A stretch of 64,000 bases of DNA from Perca fluviatilis. Its lineage: Eukaryota > Chordata > Actinopteri > Perciformes > Percidae. A program made the translations under genes and the position numbers. The stretch lies in the NCBI RefSeq assembly GCF_010015445.1, contig NC_053121.1, forward strand, positions 33,059,934 to 33,123,933, written 5' to 3'. Under the pieces are notes generated by a model, which saw only the letters and a list, made by a program, of their open reading frames with translations, searched no databases and was not told the origin of the DNA. Positions 12,075-24,430 of this stretch are shown here, piece after piece (the stretch's first letter is position 1; each line of letters begins with the position of its first letter).

Positions 12075-12285
12075 TGTGGCCGGGTTGGTTCAGTGGGTAG
12101 AGCAGGCGTACATACTGTACACTGAGAGGTTTGTTCCTCGATGCAGAGGTCCAGGGTTCGAACCCGACCTGTGACAATTTGTCTTTGTCATGTCTTCCCC
12201 CTCTCTCCCCCCTTTCTCACCTAGCTGTACTGTCAAAAATGAAAGGCGGAAAAGCCCAAACAAAATAGAAAATAAAAAATTGTGA
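12075..12285 (+). mobile_element. tRNA-derived SINE, plus strand
   Basis: The head reads like a tRNA: A box TGGTTCAGTGGG at 12086-12097 and B box GGTTCGAAC at 12155-12163. The spacing between the boxes is longer than in a functional tRNA. A pyrimidine-rich body (CTTCCCCCTCTCTCC) and an A-rich tail (AAAGCCCAAACAAAATAG) follow. It is not a working tRNA gene: there is no acceptor pairing and a tail is present. The same family supplies the minus-strand SINE at 7608-7780. Confidence 0.85.
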
Positions 12286-12324
12286 CATAAACAAGAGTGA
12301 CATTGTGGTGTAATTAGTGTAAAG

Positions 12325-12771
12325 CAGAGATCTTCAACAGGGGGTCTGGGACCCCTAGGGGGTCCTCAGAGTCACTGCAGGGGGGCCTCTAAATTATTGT
12401 CAAAAGGTTTTTTCATAAATTAAAATGTCTTAGCAAATAAAACCACCTTTCACCACTGATGATAGGCTCACTGGCCTATAGGTAAGGCAGTCACTAAGAT
12501 AGCCATTTACCCATACAGTTATTCCTAAGATTCTTGTGCCACATGTTTAATATTAAAAGATGATTTATAAAATCATGCCAACAATTATTGTTTTAATAGC
12601 TTGGTATTCTATGCAAAAATATAGAAAGCCTTTAGGTCGCCTACACGTTATTGTAGGCCCAGTTTAATATGCAACCTCATTTTATACAATATACAGTATG
12701 AAGTAGGGGGTCCCTGCTCCTCTCTTTTTTAGTTAAGGGGTCCTTGGCTTAATAAACGTTGAAGACCCCTG
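12325..12771. mobile_element. hAT MITE, 447-bp family, copy 1
   Basis: Starts CAGAGATCTTCAACAGGGG and ends GTTGAAGACCCCTG, flanked by exact 8-bp repeats GTGTAAAG (12317-12324 and 12772-12779). CAG...CTG termini and an 8-bp duplication identify hAT. The duplication has TA at positions 4-5, the nnnTAnnn type associated with the Buster group. A second copy of the same length is at 25498-25944. No coding capacity. Confidence 0.92.
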
Positions 12772-12779
12772 GTGTAAAG

Positions 12780-13469
12780 AATAACCTGGGAAAACAGCAT
12801 TTGCACATTTTATGGTTTGTTTACGCAAGAAGTGATCACTTGTTTAGTTGGAAACATGTATTGTACAACAAAGGTAATATTTATGACTAGGGTCATGCAT
12901 GTGATGAAAAAAAAATTTACTTCCATCATATTTTACTTACCTGCAAAGAAACAGTAGCGGCAATTAATTCCTTGGGTTTGTTTTTGAGCATTTGAGAGAA
13001 ACAAATGGCGACACTGTGCACATACATACATAAACACACACAATAAACATACAGTTAACCTACATAGAACATAATCATACATTGTCTCATCCAATGCTTC
13101 AATGAACATCTAATAAACCTCACACAGTACTTACTCTTACTCTTATCTCTGTCTCGTAGAAGAGCATTACAGTAAACATGTGTTTTACAGAAATGTGAAT
13201 AAATGGATCACCGAATCTAAAGTTATACAGGACACTGGACATCGGTTTATTTTTAGCCCAGAAAACGTGTTCGCCCTCAGTGGCTTATTTAGATATATTA
13301 AGTCAGTACAGATATGACTACAGTATTTTGACCATACGTGCAAGTGTGAAAACTGTGTGAGGATGTGTGTTTATGTGTGTGCTTGGCTATGGGTGGTGTA
13401 TTGGACTGCTGCATTACTCTTCTGAGCCAATGTATGAGAGCTGCACTAATGATTGTTTGAACCCGGCTT
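12780..13469. other. Unique non-coding stretch
   Basis: Contains a short CA-rich run (13015-13045) but no gene, and I see no complete repeat. Confidence 0.35.
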
Positions 13470-13711
13470 GTTGGCTGGTATTTGAAATATGTTTGGTGGG
13501 CTAATCAGAGTTCTATGATGTTGTATCAGCAACTTTAAATCAATCTCTCTCGTTCGCTCGTTTAATAAACCGCGGCGGAGGTGGGTAGGCGCGAGTGTGT
13601 GTAATGTTAGCCTATTTGTGTCAAGGGAAACTCAAAATTTCAGAGCACCCTCACTGAAACGTCCAGCAACTCCAAAGCTCCAGCAAAAGAACATCTCTGG
13701 CGCCGCCACTG
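13470..13711. mobile_element. Truncated copy of the CAGTGGCGGCGCCAG hAT family
   Basis: This stretch matches 59481-59728 nearly base for base (shared words GTTGGCTGGTATTTG, CAATCTCTCTCGTTCGCTC, TGGCGCCGCCACTG). It shares that element's right terminus at 13711, but its left part is missing, so the copy is truncated and no target duplication can be read. Confidence 0.82.
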
Positions 13712-13839
13712 CCTCACATTCACAGAAGAACAGAAGAGAACCCACAACACATCCTCCCCCTCGTATTGCACTTAGTTTTGATAATGATTGCACATTTCCC
13801 GTTAACTGATGCTGTGGTCTGTAAGTTCTGTATTGCACA

Positions 13840-14502
13840 ATGAACAATTGCATAATACCATATCAATTAATTAATCTTTAGTTAATAGGTATTTTACTGG
13901 TAAAAGACAATGAGATTATGATTTATGTTTACTCATTATTAGTAATGTTATGAATAATGTTATTTTATCATTAGTTTAGTGTCATATACAATTATAAGTG
14001 TATAATTTCAGACAGATAGGTTAGGTAATATTTTGTCAGTGGTTAATAATTGTTTTGTAAACGGTCTAAAAACATGATTTGAATGGCTATTCTAAAGTTG
14101 CAACTAATCCTTATAATAATAAGTTAATGATTAATAAATGGTTTATAAAGAATCAAGTAACATTCATTTGGCCCCATTAGATCTTTTTTTTGGTGATCTA
14201 TAAAAGAGATGATTCTTTTATTATTTGAGCTCTGATAATAGCTATCTAAGTAATGTTTATAGATGCTTTACAAAGTCTTTATTAACCATTAACAAGGTAT
14301 TATTTTCATCAGATGCAACTTTACAACAGACATCCAAACTATGTTTACTGACGGTTCACAAAAAATGTCTTAATCATTAACAAAAAGTTAATATAATATA
14401 TAAAAAAATATATAAAATACAGTAAAATAACTATTAATTTAAGTTTAATTAACTATCAACTTACCATTTATTAGCGATGGTTACTATAAAGTGTCACCTT
14501 GG
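13840..14502. repeat. AT-rich DNA element with one recognisable end
   Basis: The region is a low-complexity mosaic of AATTAATTAATC, TTAATAATTG and ATTATTAGTAATG words. It ends in TTTATTAGCGATGG and GGTTACTATAAAGTGTCACC (14483-14502). That terminus resembles ends of teleost MITEs beginning GGTRACACTTTA, the type also seen at 15838. I cannot find a matching left end. Confidence 0.45.
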
Positions 14503-14779
14503 GTTTTTGTTGACATATGATGCATTTGAAGCTGTGGTGAATCCTGCCCAGCTGTTACTTCAAGCAAATTAAAATAACTGATTATTTTCAAACACAATTT
14601 CACACATAACTGGTTTCAGGCATGACAGTTGTGGCTGCTTCACAGCTGTTGCCAGGGTTGGATATTTGGAGCTGGAGCTGATAGATTTCCCATCGTCGCC
14701 ATCATTAGTTGGAGAAAACTAAATGAGGTGTTCACTATACAGGGGATGGACACATTATCATGGTGTGCAATAGCTGAGG

Positions 14780-15126
14780 TTTCTCCAGGTTTCACCAAGT
14801 CAAATGTAACACTTTTTAAGACCTTTTTAAGGCCATTATGAATAAAATTTCACGAAATTAAAGTACAACGCAATGCGGAGTCACAAAATGACTTGCTGCA
14901 AATTCTATTTGGACTAGCAAAAGAAAGAACTACACCACAGAATAAAAATATGAACCATTATGAAGCACTGCGGAAGCATTAGAGGTAGCGTAACATGGAT
15001 GTAGGAAAATTAAGACCTGTTTATAATTATTTAAGACCTAATTCAGCGAATTTAAGACTTTTTAAGGCCTAACATTCTGATTTTGAAATGTTGGACTTTT
15101 TAAGACCCCGCGGAAATCCTGAATAA
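14780..15126. repeat. TTTTTAAGACC-rich dispersed repeat
   Basis: Carries inverted copies of TTTTTAAGACC/TTTAAGGCC motifs at both ends (14813-14835 and 15055-15110), with possible termini CAGGTTTC near 14786 and GAAATCCTG near 15122. The layout suggests a non-autonomous DNA transposon, but no target duplication is evident. Confidence 0.5.
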
Positions 15127-15829
15127 TCGCGAAGAATACTGTAATGTAATGTTTACTTTGTTTAGACTGAGCCAAAATGATCATTGCATGGATCACTGTG
15201 ACTGCAGTTACCAGTATCCAAAGCTGCAGTACCAAAAGATTACATTGTGATTACATGTATTAACATAAATAAATACATCTTAAATCTTCTCCGCAGTACC
15301 ACTGATATTTGATTATTCATTTGAAGTGATGAAATGCATGCCTTCGTGTTCAGTATCAGTGGCCCCTCCTGTGGTGCAGGAACGGAGGTCTTATTTCGCC
15401 GCTCGCAGCTTGAGGAGAAAGGACTCTCAGAAGACAACAGGATGCGATGTGTTGTTTGTTTTCTCAGGACCATTAGACGGCAGCTATTTCAGTCAGCGTC
15501 TGTGGGCGGAGTGCTCAGATGTGTGAAATGAGAACAGGAAAACCATATTATTGACTCATTAACCAAGTCCGTGGTGTGGAGACTGTGGATCTGCCTTTTA
15601 TTTCCCATCACTGGTGTTTCAACACATGGTGTTTCAACACCAGCAGGGGCATCGAGAGTCAAACTCAGGGCAGTTAATTGGGACATTAAAAATACTGTGG
15701 TTTCCAATTTTATCAGGTTTCATCAAAACAGAACAAAACGTCTATTTCTGAGCCTTTGTGATGGGTTGCTCATATTGTTTCCAAGAAGTTTTAGAAGCTT
15801 GAAGATGCAAACCACCCACAATTTGACAA
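15127..15829. other. Unique non-coding stretch
   Basis: No recognisable gene. Short frames at 15326-15531 and 15571-15879 on the plus strand have no identifiable domain, and the second runs into the MITE at 15838. Confidence 0.35.
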
Positions 15830-15837
15830 GAAAAATA

Positions 15838-16071
15838 GGTTACACTTTACTTGAAGGTATCTACATAAGAGTGACATGACACTGTCATGAAGCTGTCATA
15901 AACATTATAAACAAGTCATAAACGTTGATGACATAACGCTTCTTTTAGTAAGTGTCATTCGGTTTTTATCGTGACAAGTTATGGTTATGGTTAGGGTTCA
16001 TGTGTCACTGTCATGTGTTCATGACAGTGTCATGTCACTCTTATGTAGATCCCTTCAAGTAAAGCGTTACC
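15838..16071. mobile_element. hAT-type MITE, GGTAACACTT family, intact copy
   Basis: A 234-bp element beginning GGTTACACTTTACTTGAAGG and ending CCTTCAAGTAAAGCGTTACC, with inverted similarity extending about 50 bp inward (ACATAAGAGTGACATGACA). The 8-bp direct repeat GAAAAATA flanks it exactly (15830-15837 and 16072-16079). Relatives are at 6743 and 35496. No coding capacity. Confidence 0.88.
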
Positions 16072-16079
16072 GAAAAATA

Positions 16080-17318
16080 AAGATGACAAAACTTAAACGT
16101 AAACAATAGGATGTAACGCGTAAAATGTTTTGGATTCAGAGTCCCCCTCATTAGTATGCTGCTGCAAATACTGAACGTGTGGGTTTCATAAATGTTTTTT
16201 TATTGACCGAAAAGAGAAGAGATCAAAGACTGAAACAAGACTTGGACTCGAAATGCAAAGACAACAAGAAACCAGATTTAAAATGGGACCAGCCATTGGT
16301 ATCGGAACATAATCCGAGTCACTTCTGACAGGGCAGATGTAATGATGTGCTGTCTTACATTCTGGTCTTCATTGTAAGATTTTCACCCTCCAATAACCCA
16401 GAGACTCTACAGCCGTGGTGATGCTCAAAGAAAACACTCCTGCCGTTTGCAATCAAGTCTTCGTCATGTCACATACAGTACATGTATACTATTCACATGC
16501 GAAGCAAATGTGGAAATGCCTTTCTATGCAGACTACTGTATGCCCACTACAGTATGTTGCACAGATTCAAACACTGCAGTTCAGTCAGGAGAGACTTCCT
16601 TGCAAATATGAACATGTTTATTGTACAGGAAATGTACAGAAATGTGCAAAGTCTCTGGAGATTAGACTCCATCGAATCCATATGTTATAAAAGGGGTAGT
16701 GAACCCAAACATATCCCCCGATGGCGCCCAGGAACCAATCAAGATTGCCATTAAGCTGACGTTCCCCGGAGTACGTGGGTGAGACGACCGGTGGTTGAAG
16801 GGGAGGAGGTGGGACGCACTCCATTCCTGAAACGACAGCTGACAACCGCAGAGGAGAGAGAAGATTTAAAACAGGATGTCATGCTGTGATTGGCTTGTGA
16901 TACATGGTTGAATCTGATTGGTTTAACTAACAGTGAAACAGCTGAATACGATTGTCTGCTGACAAGTGAATGCCATGGAACAGCTGATCAATTAGGAGTG
17001 ATGAAAAAAGAAATTTGAAGTCTTCCTATAAGAACTTAGGCTGAGATTCATTACATTTACTAAAGTCTGGCCATAGTCTATATTTTTCTTACTGTCAATG
17101 TTTGTTGTATTGTTTGTGTATCAAAAGCCTAATGTATCTTGTTCCTCTGTGCCGTAAAACTCCATCGTTGGTAAAATAAAAAAAACTATTAAAAAACATA
17201 AGCTCAAAATGAACCACACCATTGCTCACGTGTTCCTTCATTATGGTGAACATGAACACAGTATGTTACTTACTCAATCTCACATACTGTACACTGCCCT
17301 GCTGCTGCCATCTAAACT
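16080..17318. other. Unique non-coding stretch
   Basis: No gene recognised. Overlapping frames of 70-90 codons at 16415-16845 lie in different phases and on both strands, without recognisable domains. Confidence 0.35.
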
Positions 17319-17326
17319 CACTAGAG

Positions 17327-17562
17327 CAGTGGTTCTCAAACTTGGGGGCCTGACCCCCAATGGGGTCTTGAGGGACTTTCTGGGGGTCACCAGATGGTTG
17401 TGCCAGGAGCACATTGGACAATGCCTTAGTGCTGTCGTTTAAAAAAAAAAAAAAAAGCATTATTTATTCACATTTCTTGATCAGAGCATTCACAATATTC
17501 GCTCCTGAACACCAACCTGATTATTCTGGAGGGTCGTGACTCGAAAAGGTCAAGAACCACTG
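17327..17562. mobile_element. hAT MITE (CAGTGGTTCTCAAACT family)
   Basis: Starts CAGTGGTTCTCAAACTTGGG and ends GTCAAGAACCACTG. Flanking 8-mers are CACTAGAG (17319-17326) and CATTAGAG (17563-17570), a duplication with one substitution and TA at positions 4-5. CAGTGGTTCTCAA termini are classic for vertebrate hAT (Charlie/Buster-like) elements. The interior is only about 210 bp. Confidence 0.85.
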
Positions 17563-17570
17563 CATTAGAG

Positions 17571-18513
17571 CACCAAATGTGTACCTGTAGCACACTCCTT
17601 TCAGGAAGCTCACAATAACAGTATGCTCAGACTGGCCAGGAACATTTCAAAGGACTCCTCACATGTTTTGCACAGAGAATATCAGCTTCTGCCTTCAAAC
17701 AGATGCTTTAGAGTTCATTCTTTCAATTGCAACAGACTTAAAAACTCTTTCATACATCACTCTAACCTATTGTTAAACCAGCTACATTAAATCCAGTACA
17801 ATGTTTATTCAGGTTTACAAGTCTCCAAGACCTTGTCTGTGTGTGTGTTCATGTCATTTTCTGTTGTTATACATGTATGCTTTGTTTCCTTACTTTGTTT
17901 ATGTCATTATGGTAATGTTTCATGTATGTCCTTTGGTGTTATTCATCTTATGTATGTCTGTGTGTATGTCTGTGTCCTCTTTCTTATATGAGCTACCCAG
18001 GGATGCAAAAAGAATTTCAACCCTGGTTGACAATAAAAGTGGTATCGTGTATCGTGTCTCGTGTCTCGTGTAGCATGTATCGTATCATATCATATCGTAT
18101 CGTTAATCCGCTGCTGAAAGTAGTCCCCAACAAATGCACTATTTACTCCTGTTTGAGTGACGTCTGCTAAACACTACAGTGCCAAGCTGAAATAACTTCT
18201 GCTTAAAAAAAAAGAAGATTTTTTTACGTTTTTGACGCCCTTTTTTGAGCGCTTATTTCTACGTCCCATATTTTCTGATATAAAACAAAAATTGAGAACA
18301 GGTCAATAGTCAACACAAGGGTTAAGTAAGAACAAATGGGCTTGGGGCTGAGACCCACAAACAGGGTTGTTGTGTGTTAGCCTTATCCTTTAATTACAAT
18401 TTAAAATTTTTGTATGTATATTTTGTAATAATATATGTACTTTACATATCAAATAGTGATACAAGATGATGTGATGCATTGTTGTAGTTTAAAGACAACA
18501 AAAGCAGTTTGAC
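17571..18513. other. Unique sequence with a (TATCGTG)n-type LINE-like tail
   Basis: Most of the stretch is unremarkable. At 17991-18108, GAGCTACCCAGGGATGC and GGTTGACAATAAAAG are followed by degenerate TATCGTG/TCTCGTG/CATATCGTA repeats. A short tandem repeat directly after a fixed sequence is how several non-LTR retrotransposons end, so this is probably a LINE 3' end on the plus strand. The clade is not assignable. Confidence 0.4.
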
Positions 18514-20039
18514 TTAAACGTACAATATGTAACTTTCTGCCACTAGGGGTCTCTCAACCAAAACAATGGACGGTAAAACTGGACTTTTGATGACGTTGGG
18601 AAGTTGCGTGGAATTATGGGAGTTTTAAGTGTTAAACACCTTCGCTGCCAGTTAGAATGCATCAGTTCACGGACGAGTTTACCCGTTCCAGTTTATTCAC
18701 GTTACGTTTATTTATTCTAATAAAATAGCTGCAGTTTCCCCAACATAATTACGTTTTTCTTGATTAGATTTTTATTTGTAGCTGACCAGTTAGCTCATGA
18801 GCCAGCAAGCTAACAGTAGCCAGCAGCTAAAACACAAAATATTTTCAACTTAACACCGGACTTAGCGGAATGGGTTTTTGTTACGCCTTAGCTAGCTACT
18901 AAACGAGCTGAGAGACAGGTGTGGGTGGGGATTGTCGGGGAATCTCCGCGACAGCGAGCCAGGACGTTCGATGCCGGTTGTGCAGCAGCAGAACATCTCC
19001 CAGCTGCCGGAATTATCTCCCCTTCACTTTTCAGTAATCTTAACTTTTCGTTTTGGTGCTTAACTCACCTTTTGTCAGGTTAATTTAGCTAACCGTAAAG
19101 ACAGCTTAACGCGAAGAGGGGAGAAATTCGGCAGGGAGGAGATTTTCAGCACATACACCGGTAGCGCTGCGGAGATGTAGCTAACTCTATGGATGGCCGC
19201 TGTTGTGACTCGGTGCCTGGTCTGATATGGTCCGTTTCCCGACGTTTAATTAAACTGCCGTTAGCGTCGTAAGCACCAGGCACTGGAGATAAGTTCTGGC
19301 CGGGGGGTTGCTGTAATAAAAGTAGCTGGCTGATAGCTGACTGGGGGCTAACGATAGCTAGCTAGCTATATGTCCCGGGGCTGTTGTCAGCTGTCATCCC
19401 CGACTGAGTCTCTCTGCGCCGGGGGAGTGAGGCAGACAGACCGGGGTGTTCTAGCTGGCTAAATTAGCATTAGATTAATCGTCTATCTATACAGTTAACG
19501 TTGCTAGTGAAGTTATTCGTGGGTTAGCCCAGTCCTGTTAACTGTGGTCGAAACAGTCATACTAAAGCGTGTTGAATTATGTTGTAACCTCATAATGTTA
19601 CCCACAAAGCATTAGCATCAATGTTAGCTACTTGTCGATATTGAACTTTCAAAATAAATAAGGTATCTGTTGTATTACTGTGATAAAAAGTGGGATGTAA
19701 TTAATCACAAAATGATGCTTTATGGCCAAAAGAAAAGCAGTATTACGGTTACAAGTATTTTTTTTCTGTGACATTGCATGATTTACAATTACTCCTGAAC
19801 GTATCATCTTGGTGCCAGTGTTCTGACGGAAGAGTAACTGGAGGGTGAAAGGTTATATGACGCCACTGACGGGCGACTAAAGGAAACGTGCCGTGTCTGG
19901 AAATAAAATAACAGATTTCTCTGGGTTTGACATTTGGTGGAAACATTTGGGATAGTGTAAGAACACAACTCATAAATATATATAACATAGGTATGGTCAT
20001 TTTTAGACATTTTAAAGCAGAAATGTTACATACCTTTAA
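18514..20039. mobile_element. Probable long TTAA-flanked element with CpG-rich core
   Basis: The left end reads TTAAACGTACAATATGTAAC and the right end (complement) TTAAAGGTATGTAACATTTC, so both begin TTAAA and share ATGTAAC a few bases in. The core 18860-19450 is CpG-rich, with many AGCTAGC words. If this is one element it is about 1.5 kb with no transposase visible. Alternatively the CpG-rich core is a host promoter between two unrelated repeats. Confidence 0.45.
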
Positions 20040-21472
20040 GCAACACAGGGACCCGCTACAACACATCAACACATCAGTAAGTTTACTATCTAAAAAAGGC
20101 TAAGTCTCCCAGATAAGTTCTTTTACTCTTTATACCTATGTACGTTTTGCTGCCAATACCAATATTAATAGTTTACTGTACCTAAATACAATTTTGAACT
20201 TTTACACTGTTGTTTTGCTATTTAACGAAAAGGATTTGAATACTTCTTCCACCACTGCACTAGTTTTAGTTTTCTCTTGGGGCCGCCAGTGCTGAAGCTG
20301 CCTTGCACAGCTTTAAAACTAAACAATGGAGACGTGCAGCCGGTGCTGTGCAAGTCCACATTTTTAGGTTGATCCTAATTGGTAAAACTGTCCTTAAACG
20401 GCCCCATCCATGTCATCCGAACATGCTGACAGCTGTGGGGTTACAGCAGAGCCAGTCTGAGCCACCACCATGGATGAGCAAGATTTCCCTCGTACTGGGC
20501 GACCCAGAGGATGTGGTCCGATGCTAGCAGGAGGTAAGAGTAGGGATCAGCAAATGTCACAGATCCAGCACCCAATTCTCTTGATGTGTCTCGACAGCCA
20601 TGGCTGGAATGACAGCGAGAGCAGCCCTGGGCTGCATGATATCCTCAGTGCTGCGGCTTTTGACAGCAGCCTCCCTGTCCGTCTCCCCTCGACTGAAAAA
20701 TCTAAGCCATGCCATCTCCAGTCAGTATGGCGACTGTGAATCAGTTCAGTGTTGAACCTTGCCAGTATGTCAGCTCCATGAAACATAGGGACATTTGGTC
20801 ATTGCCATTAAATAACAATTAGTTTGAACATTACAGTGAGTATAATTAGTCTGGGAACACCCTGACGAACTTCTGGCAAATTTGAGATCAGAGTCAGACT
20901 CAAATTGTATTCAGTCACAAAATGGAACCTTTAGAGCTTGAGAGGATTGCCCCTCCGAGATTAAAAACCTTACAGGCGTTTTACCTTCCTGTGTTTTATG
21001 AATTGATTTTTTTTCTTATTTATTGATTTTCTTCTGTCAATTATTTCCCTTTATGGATTTGGCAGTATTATGATACTATCATAAAGAGGTGGCAACACAA
21101 AAATATCTTTCAGCTCTAGAAGGAAAACACTTTTTGGATTCCACTACAACAAAACTAAAACTTATTTTACATCACATGTTTATGAAATTGTATAAGAATG
21201 TATTGGCTAATGATACATGCAGGCAAAAAGTCAGCATCCTCAGAAGTACTATTCATGTATTGCAGGGTAGCTTGTTACTAATGTAAAGCATTAAAAATGT
21301 GTGATGAGACTGTTTTTGTTCTACAGTTACCCTGTTTGGATGCTTATTGTAGAAAGGCATACTTGGAAACAAATCTATACTTCACTGTTTTTAAAACTGT
21401 ATATTTCACAGTTTCAAAGTCTTTGAAGATGACGACTAACCACTGAGTTGGCAAACATAACTATCTCAATTA
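20040..21472. other. Unique stretch containing an exon-like signal
   Basis: Apart from the candidate first exon at 20470-20533, nothing coding is recognised. The portion after 20950 is strongly AT-rich. Confidence 0.35.
20470..20533 (+). CDS. Candidate first coding exon (unidentified gene)
   Basis: The ATG sits in an ideal Kozak context (CCACCATGG). It opens a 21-codon hydrophilic reading frame starting MDEQDFPRTGRPRG that runs into a good splice donor, GAG|GTAAGAG, at 20533/20534 (phase 1). A CpG-rich segment 1-1.6 kb upstream could be its promoter, though that segment may be transposon sequence. I do not recognise the peptide, and chance occurrence of Kozak plus donor within 64 bp is possible. 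No downstream exon could be tied to it. Confidence 0.22.
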
Positions 21473-22150
21473 AAGGGGAGCTACGCAGTTTTTTTTAGCT
21501 TAATTTACCTTAACTGAACAGCCTCGGAGTCATTGGAATGGTTGTATGACTTTTTTTCGGGTTGAAAAGTGGTCGTCTCGCTTCCCCCTAGCGCCTGTGA
21601 GCGGAAAAACCACCCTTGCAACTTTTGGCCGCCGATGTAGCGGTTAGTTTTTCACACCATCTTCATGGCTGAGCTGAAAAAAAAACGAAGCAGAAAGCTA
21701 GGAAAGCATATTGTCAGAGGAACAGAGAAAGAGGAAACGGCAGACTGACCGAGCGTAGGGTGAGCTCTATAGAGAAACCTGCGAGCAAAAAGCAAGAAAA
21801 CAGCGAAGAAATTGCAGAAACTGCTTTTACATTTCTGCACTTTTTTGCTGCAAATCCCAACTTCACTATTCTGCATTTGCTCTTTGAAAAGTAACTGTTT
21901 CTGAAACGTAACAGCGTACTAGAGCTCAACAGTGTTGCAGCTGTTAAAAAGCTGCATGCCTCTACTGTTATACACACACAGTTAATCACTTCTTTCATTT
22001 TATTTTTTGACTCTTTTGCTGCTGTAAGTGAATTACCCTGGTTTGGGATCAATAAAGTTTGTCCTCTTTCTTGCAATCTCACAGGGTGTTTATTGCTGCT
22101 TCAATCTGCAGTATGTAACTTTTCTGAATTAAGATTTCATTTAGAAGTAA
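21473..22150. repeat. Probable MITE with one TTAAAGGGGAGC end
   Basis: Begins TTAAAGGGGAGCTACGCAG, the same kind of terminus as the other TTAA-flanked elements in this window, and continues with TTTTTTTCGGGTTGAAAAG, which looks like repeat sequence. A matching inverted right end is not found before 22150, so the element is truncated or its boundary has decayed. Confidence 0.45.
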
Positions 22151-22847
22151 TAAAAATGCATCATCTACTGCATTTTGCAGTAAATAATCAGAACTCCAGA
22201 AACAGTGGCTAAGTTAATTTGGTTGTTGCCCATTGATGTGGAAAAGTCTTCTGCAGAAGCTGGGACTGCATCCTATCAATCGTTCTAATGGGATACAGTC
22301 AAAGCAGTGTTTCTGGTATGAATACACCATAAGTGTGTTCCTAAGGGGTGTGGAGCTGGGAGAAGTTGGATGCATAGAATTTGTGTTGCTTTGAACTTGA
22401 TTTGAAGAGCCAAGAATGTATTCCACTCAAACATACCTCCAGCTTTCAAAAGTATCCAACTTTTGAAATTCTATATTTCTAATTTCTAATTCTATTCTAC
22501 ATTTTGTAAAATCCACTGCTCTTCAGGATAACGTGCACCTTACGTAAATGTAAAAAATAAATTAAAAAAAACCTGCATGGAAAGACATTCTTATGGATAA
22601 AGACATTCGGCTTTTGCTTCAGAAAATCAGCCCTTCTTATTTCAGCAATCCAAAGAAGAAACAGCTGTGTGATGGCTCTGAAGCTCTTAAATCACCGACA
22701 TTTGCAGACTGTGGTCCGTGTCGACTGGATTAAAGACTACAGATCGTATCAACAGTCATGAGCTGGGAGTAACGACACTCATAGGAGCATCTCCCAAAGC
22801 GCCAGCATCAACTTGTCCCCATGGCAACGGCTGTCAACCTCCGCCCC

Positions 22848-22874
22848 ACACACACACACACACACACACACACA
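22848..22874. repeat. (CA)n microsatellite
   Basis: Uninterrupted CA dinucleotide run of about 13 units. Confidence 0.95.
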
Positions 22875-23673
22875 AATCAAGGAGGCCACGTTCATCGCAT
22901 TACAACCTCTCCAGAGACTAATTCAGAAGTATAGATCTATGTTTTAATAAATATTCTTTAATCTCTGCATGAACTTTTGTACCCTAATTTTTGTCTGAAA
23001 CCTAGAGTCAGGAGTCCTGTAAAGCCTGAGCCAAAACCGCTCAGGACTTTGCATATGTGTCATATTGAGACTAACAGGATGCCCATATGCTGTCATTGTA
23101 ATGTCAGGCTGACCTGTCCTTATTTGTCATACTTTTGAGACATTATACAATTTTCAAGAAAGTGTAGGCTGAAAAGAGGAGTTTTTTTTTTTAGGTTCTT
23201 TCTCAGTTTATAATATTGTTGCACTGCTCGCTAAGTCTGTTTAGTTAAAGTTTGTCTTAGCGTATGTTCCTTTTTTCACACTTTTCCACTCTTATAGAAT
23301 ATTAACGTACACCTGCAGCTAGTTCAGTACTTAACTAGGAGTTTTTCTTGCATCAGATTAGAGATAATAATGGCGTTGCCAATATTTCAATCAAATGCGC
23401 ACACAGGCACACGTAAAAAACCATACTGAAGTTAAGAATGAGAAAATGGTTTGATTATGCTTTTTCTTATGATGCCAAATGTGTCATGGACATGTGACAC
23501 TTTAGCACCAACTGGAATTTATTTCTGGCTGCAGATGTAATGAGACCTTCACAGTAAACAGGGGACATTTCTCCTTTCAGGAGTTCTAGGATTTCTCCTC
23601 TCTGTTACTGGTTTGTGCATATCATTGCTGCTGGAGGCAGATATATGGAGGGAAACTATAAGCTTCTTTGCTA

Positions 23674-23763
<90 letters not shown>
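23674..23763. repeat. (CA)n microsatellite, about 45 units
   Basis: A 90-bp CA run with one interruption (CG near 23698). Long enough to be highly polymorphic in a population. Confidence 0.97.
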
Positions 23764-23766
<3 letters not shown>

Positions 23767-24430
23767 TCATTCAACACACCTCACGTTTGCTGTCAGTCCT
23801 GAGATTGAAACACTAATTTGTTGTCTGAATGGGCTCGTTAACCCTGCTCACCACTCAGCTCACCACGATATTATATTACATACATCACAATAATACAACC
23901 GTAGTTTTGTAAATTCAGTCAACATGTCAACACAGCAATCTCAAAACCTTTATTCAAGTAGCAGGTAAAACATGTTTGGCCTAGTTTAGCACAAACACAT
24001 GACAGACTTCTCTTACTGGATGCACAGAGATTAAAATTGATATTCTTATTTGACTGTGGGCTTAAAGGCAAACAAGTGTATGTAACCATGATTCAAATTG
24101 TTCCTTTAAAGCTCCCTGTGTCTTGTATAAAAGGCTCTCTTCACCCCAAATCCTACATGAACAGTTAACTTACTGTAGTTGTATTTGGTACAGCCATGTT
24201 TTCTCAGCTCAGTGGTTTGTACAAGAAACCTTCCTCCCAATATGAAGGATAAAGTTTGTTTTGCTTGTTGCCAGTGGTTTTGGTTGCCCCCTGTCCTTTC
24301 CATTTTGTCCGACACAGATGAAGACATCAGGGCTCATTTTCCTCCCTCAGAGGAAGTCTATATATCTCTATAGTTCATCCTTGTGAAGAAATGACCAACT
24401 TCAGGACAGAGATGAGTGACATTTGATATA

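Larger units (their letters stand above)
22151..24428. other. Unique non-coding stretch with two CA repeats
   Basis: No gene recognised. Frames over 22718-22921 and 23549-23816 exist only because they read through CA repeats. Confidence 0.4.

Noticed and set aside
12086..12163. Possible functional tRNA gene with A and B boxes
   Set aside because: Box spacing is too long and no acceptor stem is visible. A SINE body and A-rich tail follow.
23549..23816. Cys-Val and His-Thr repeat frames on both strands
   Set aside because: Both read through the CA repeat at 23674-23763.
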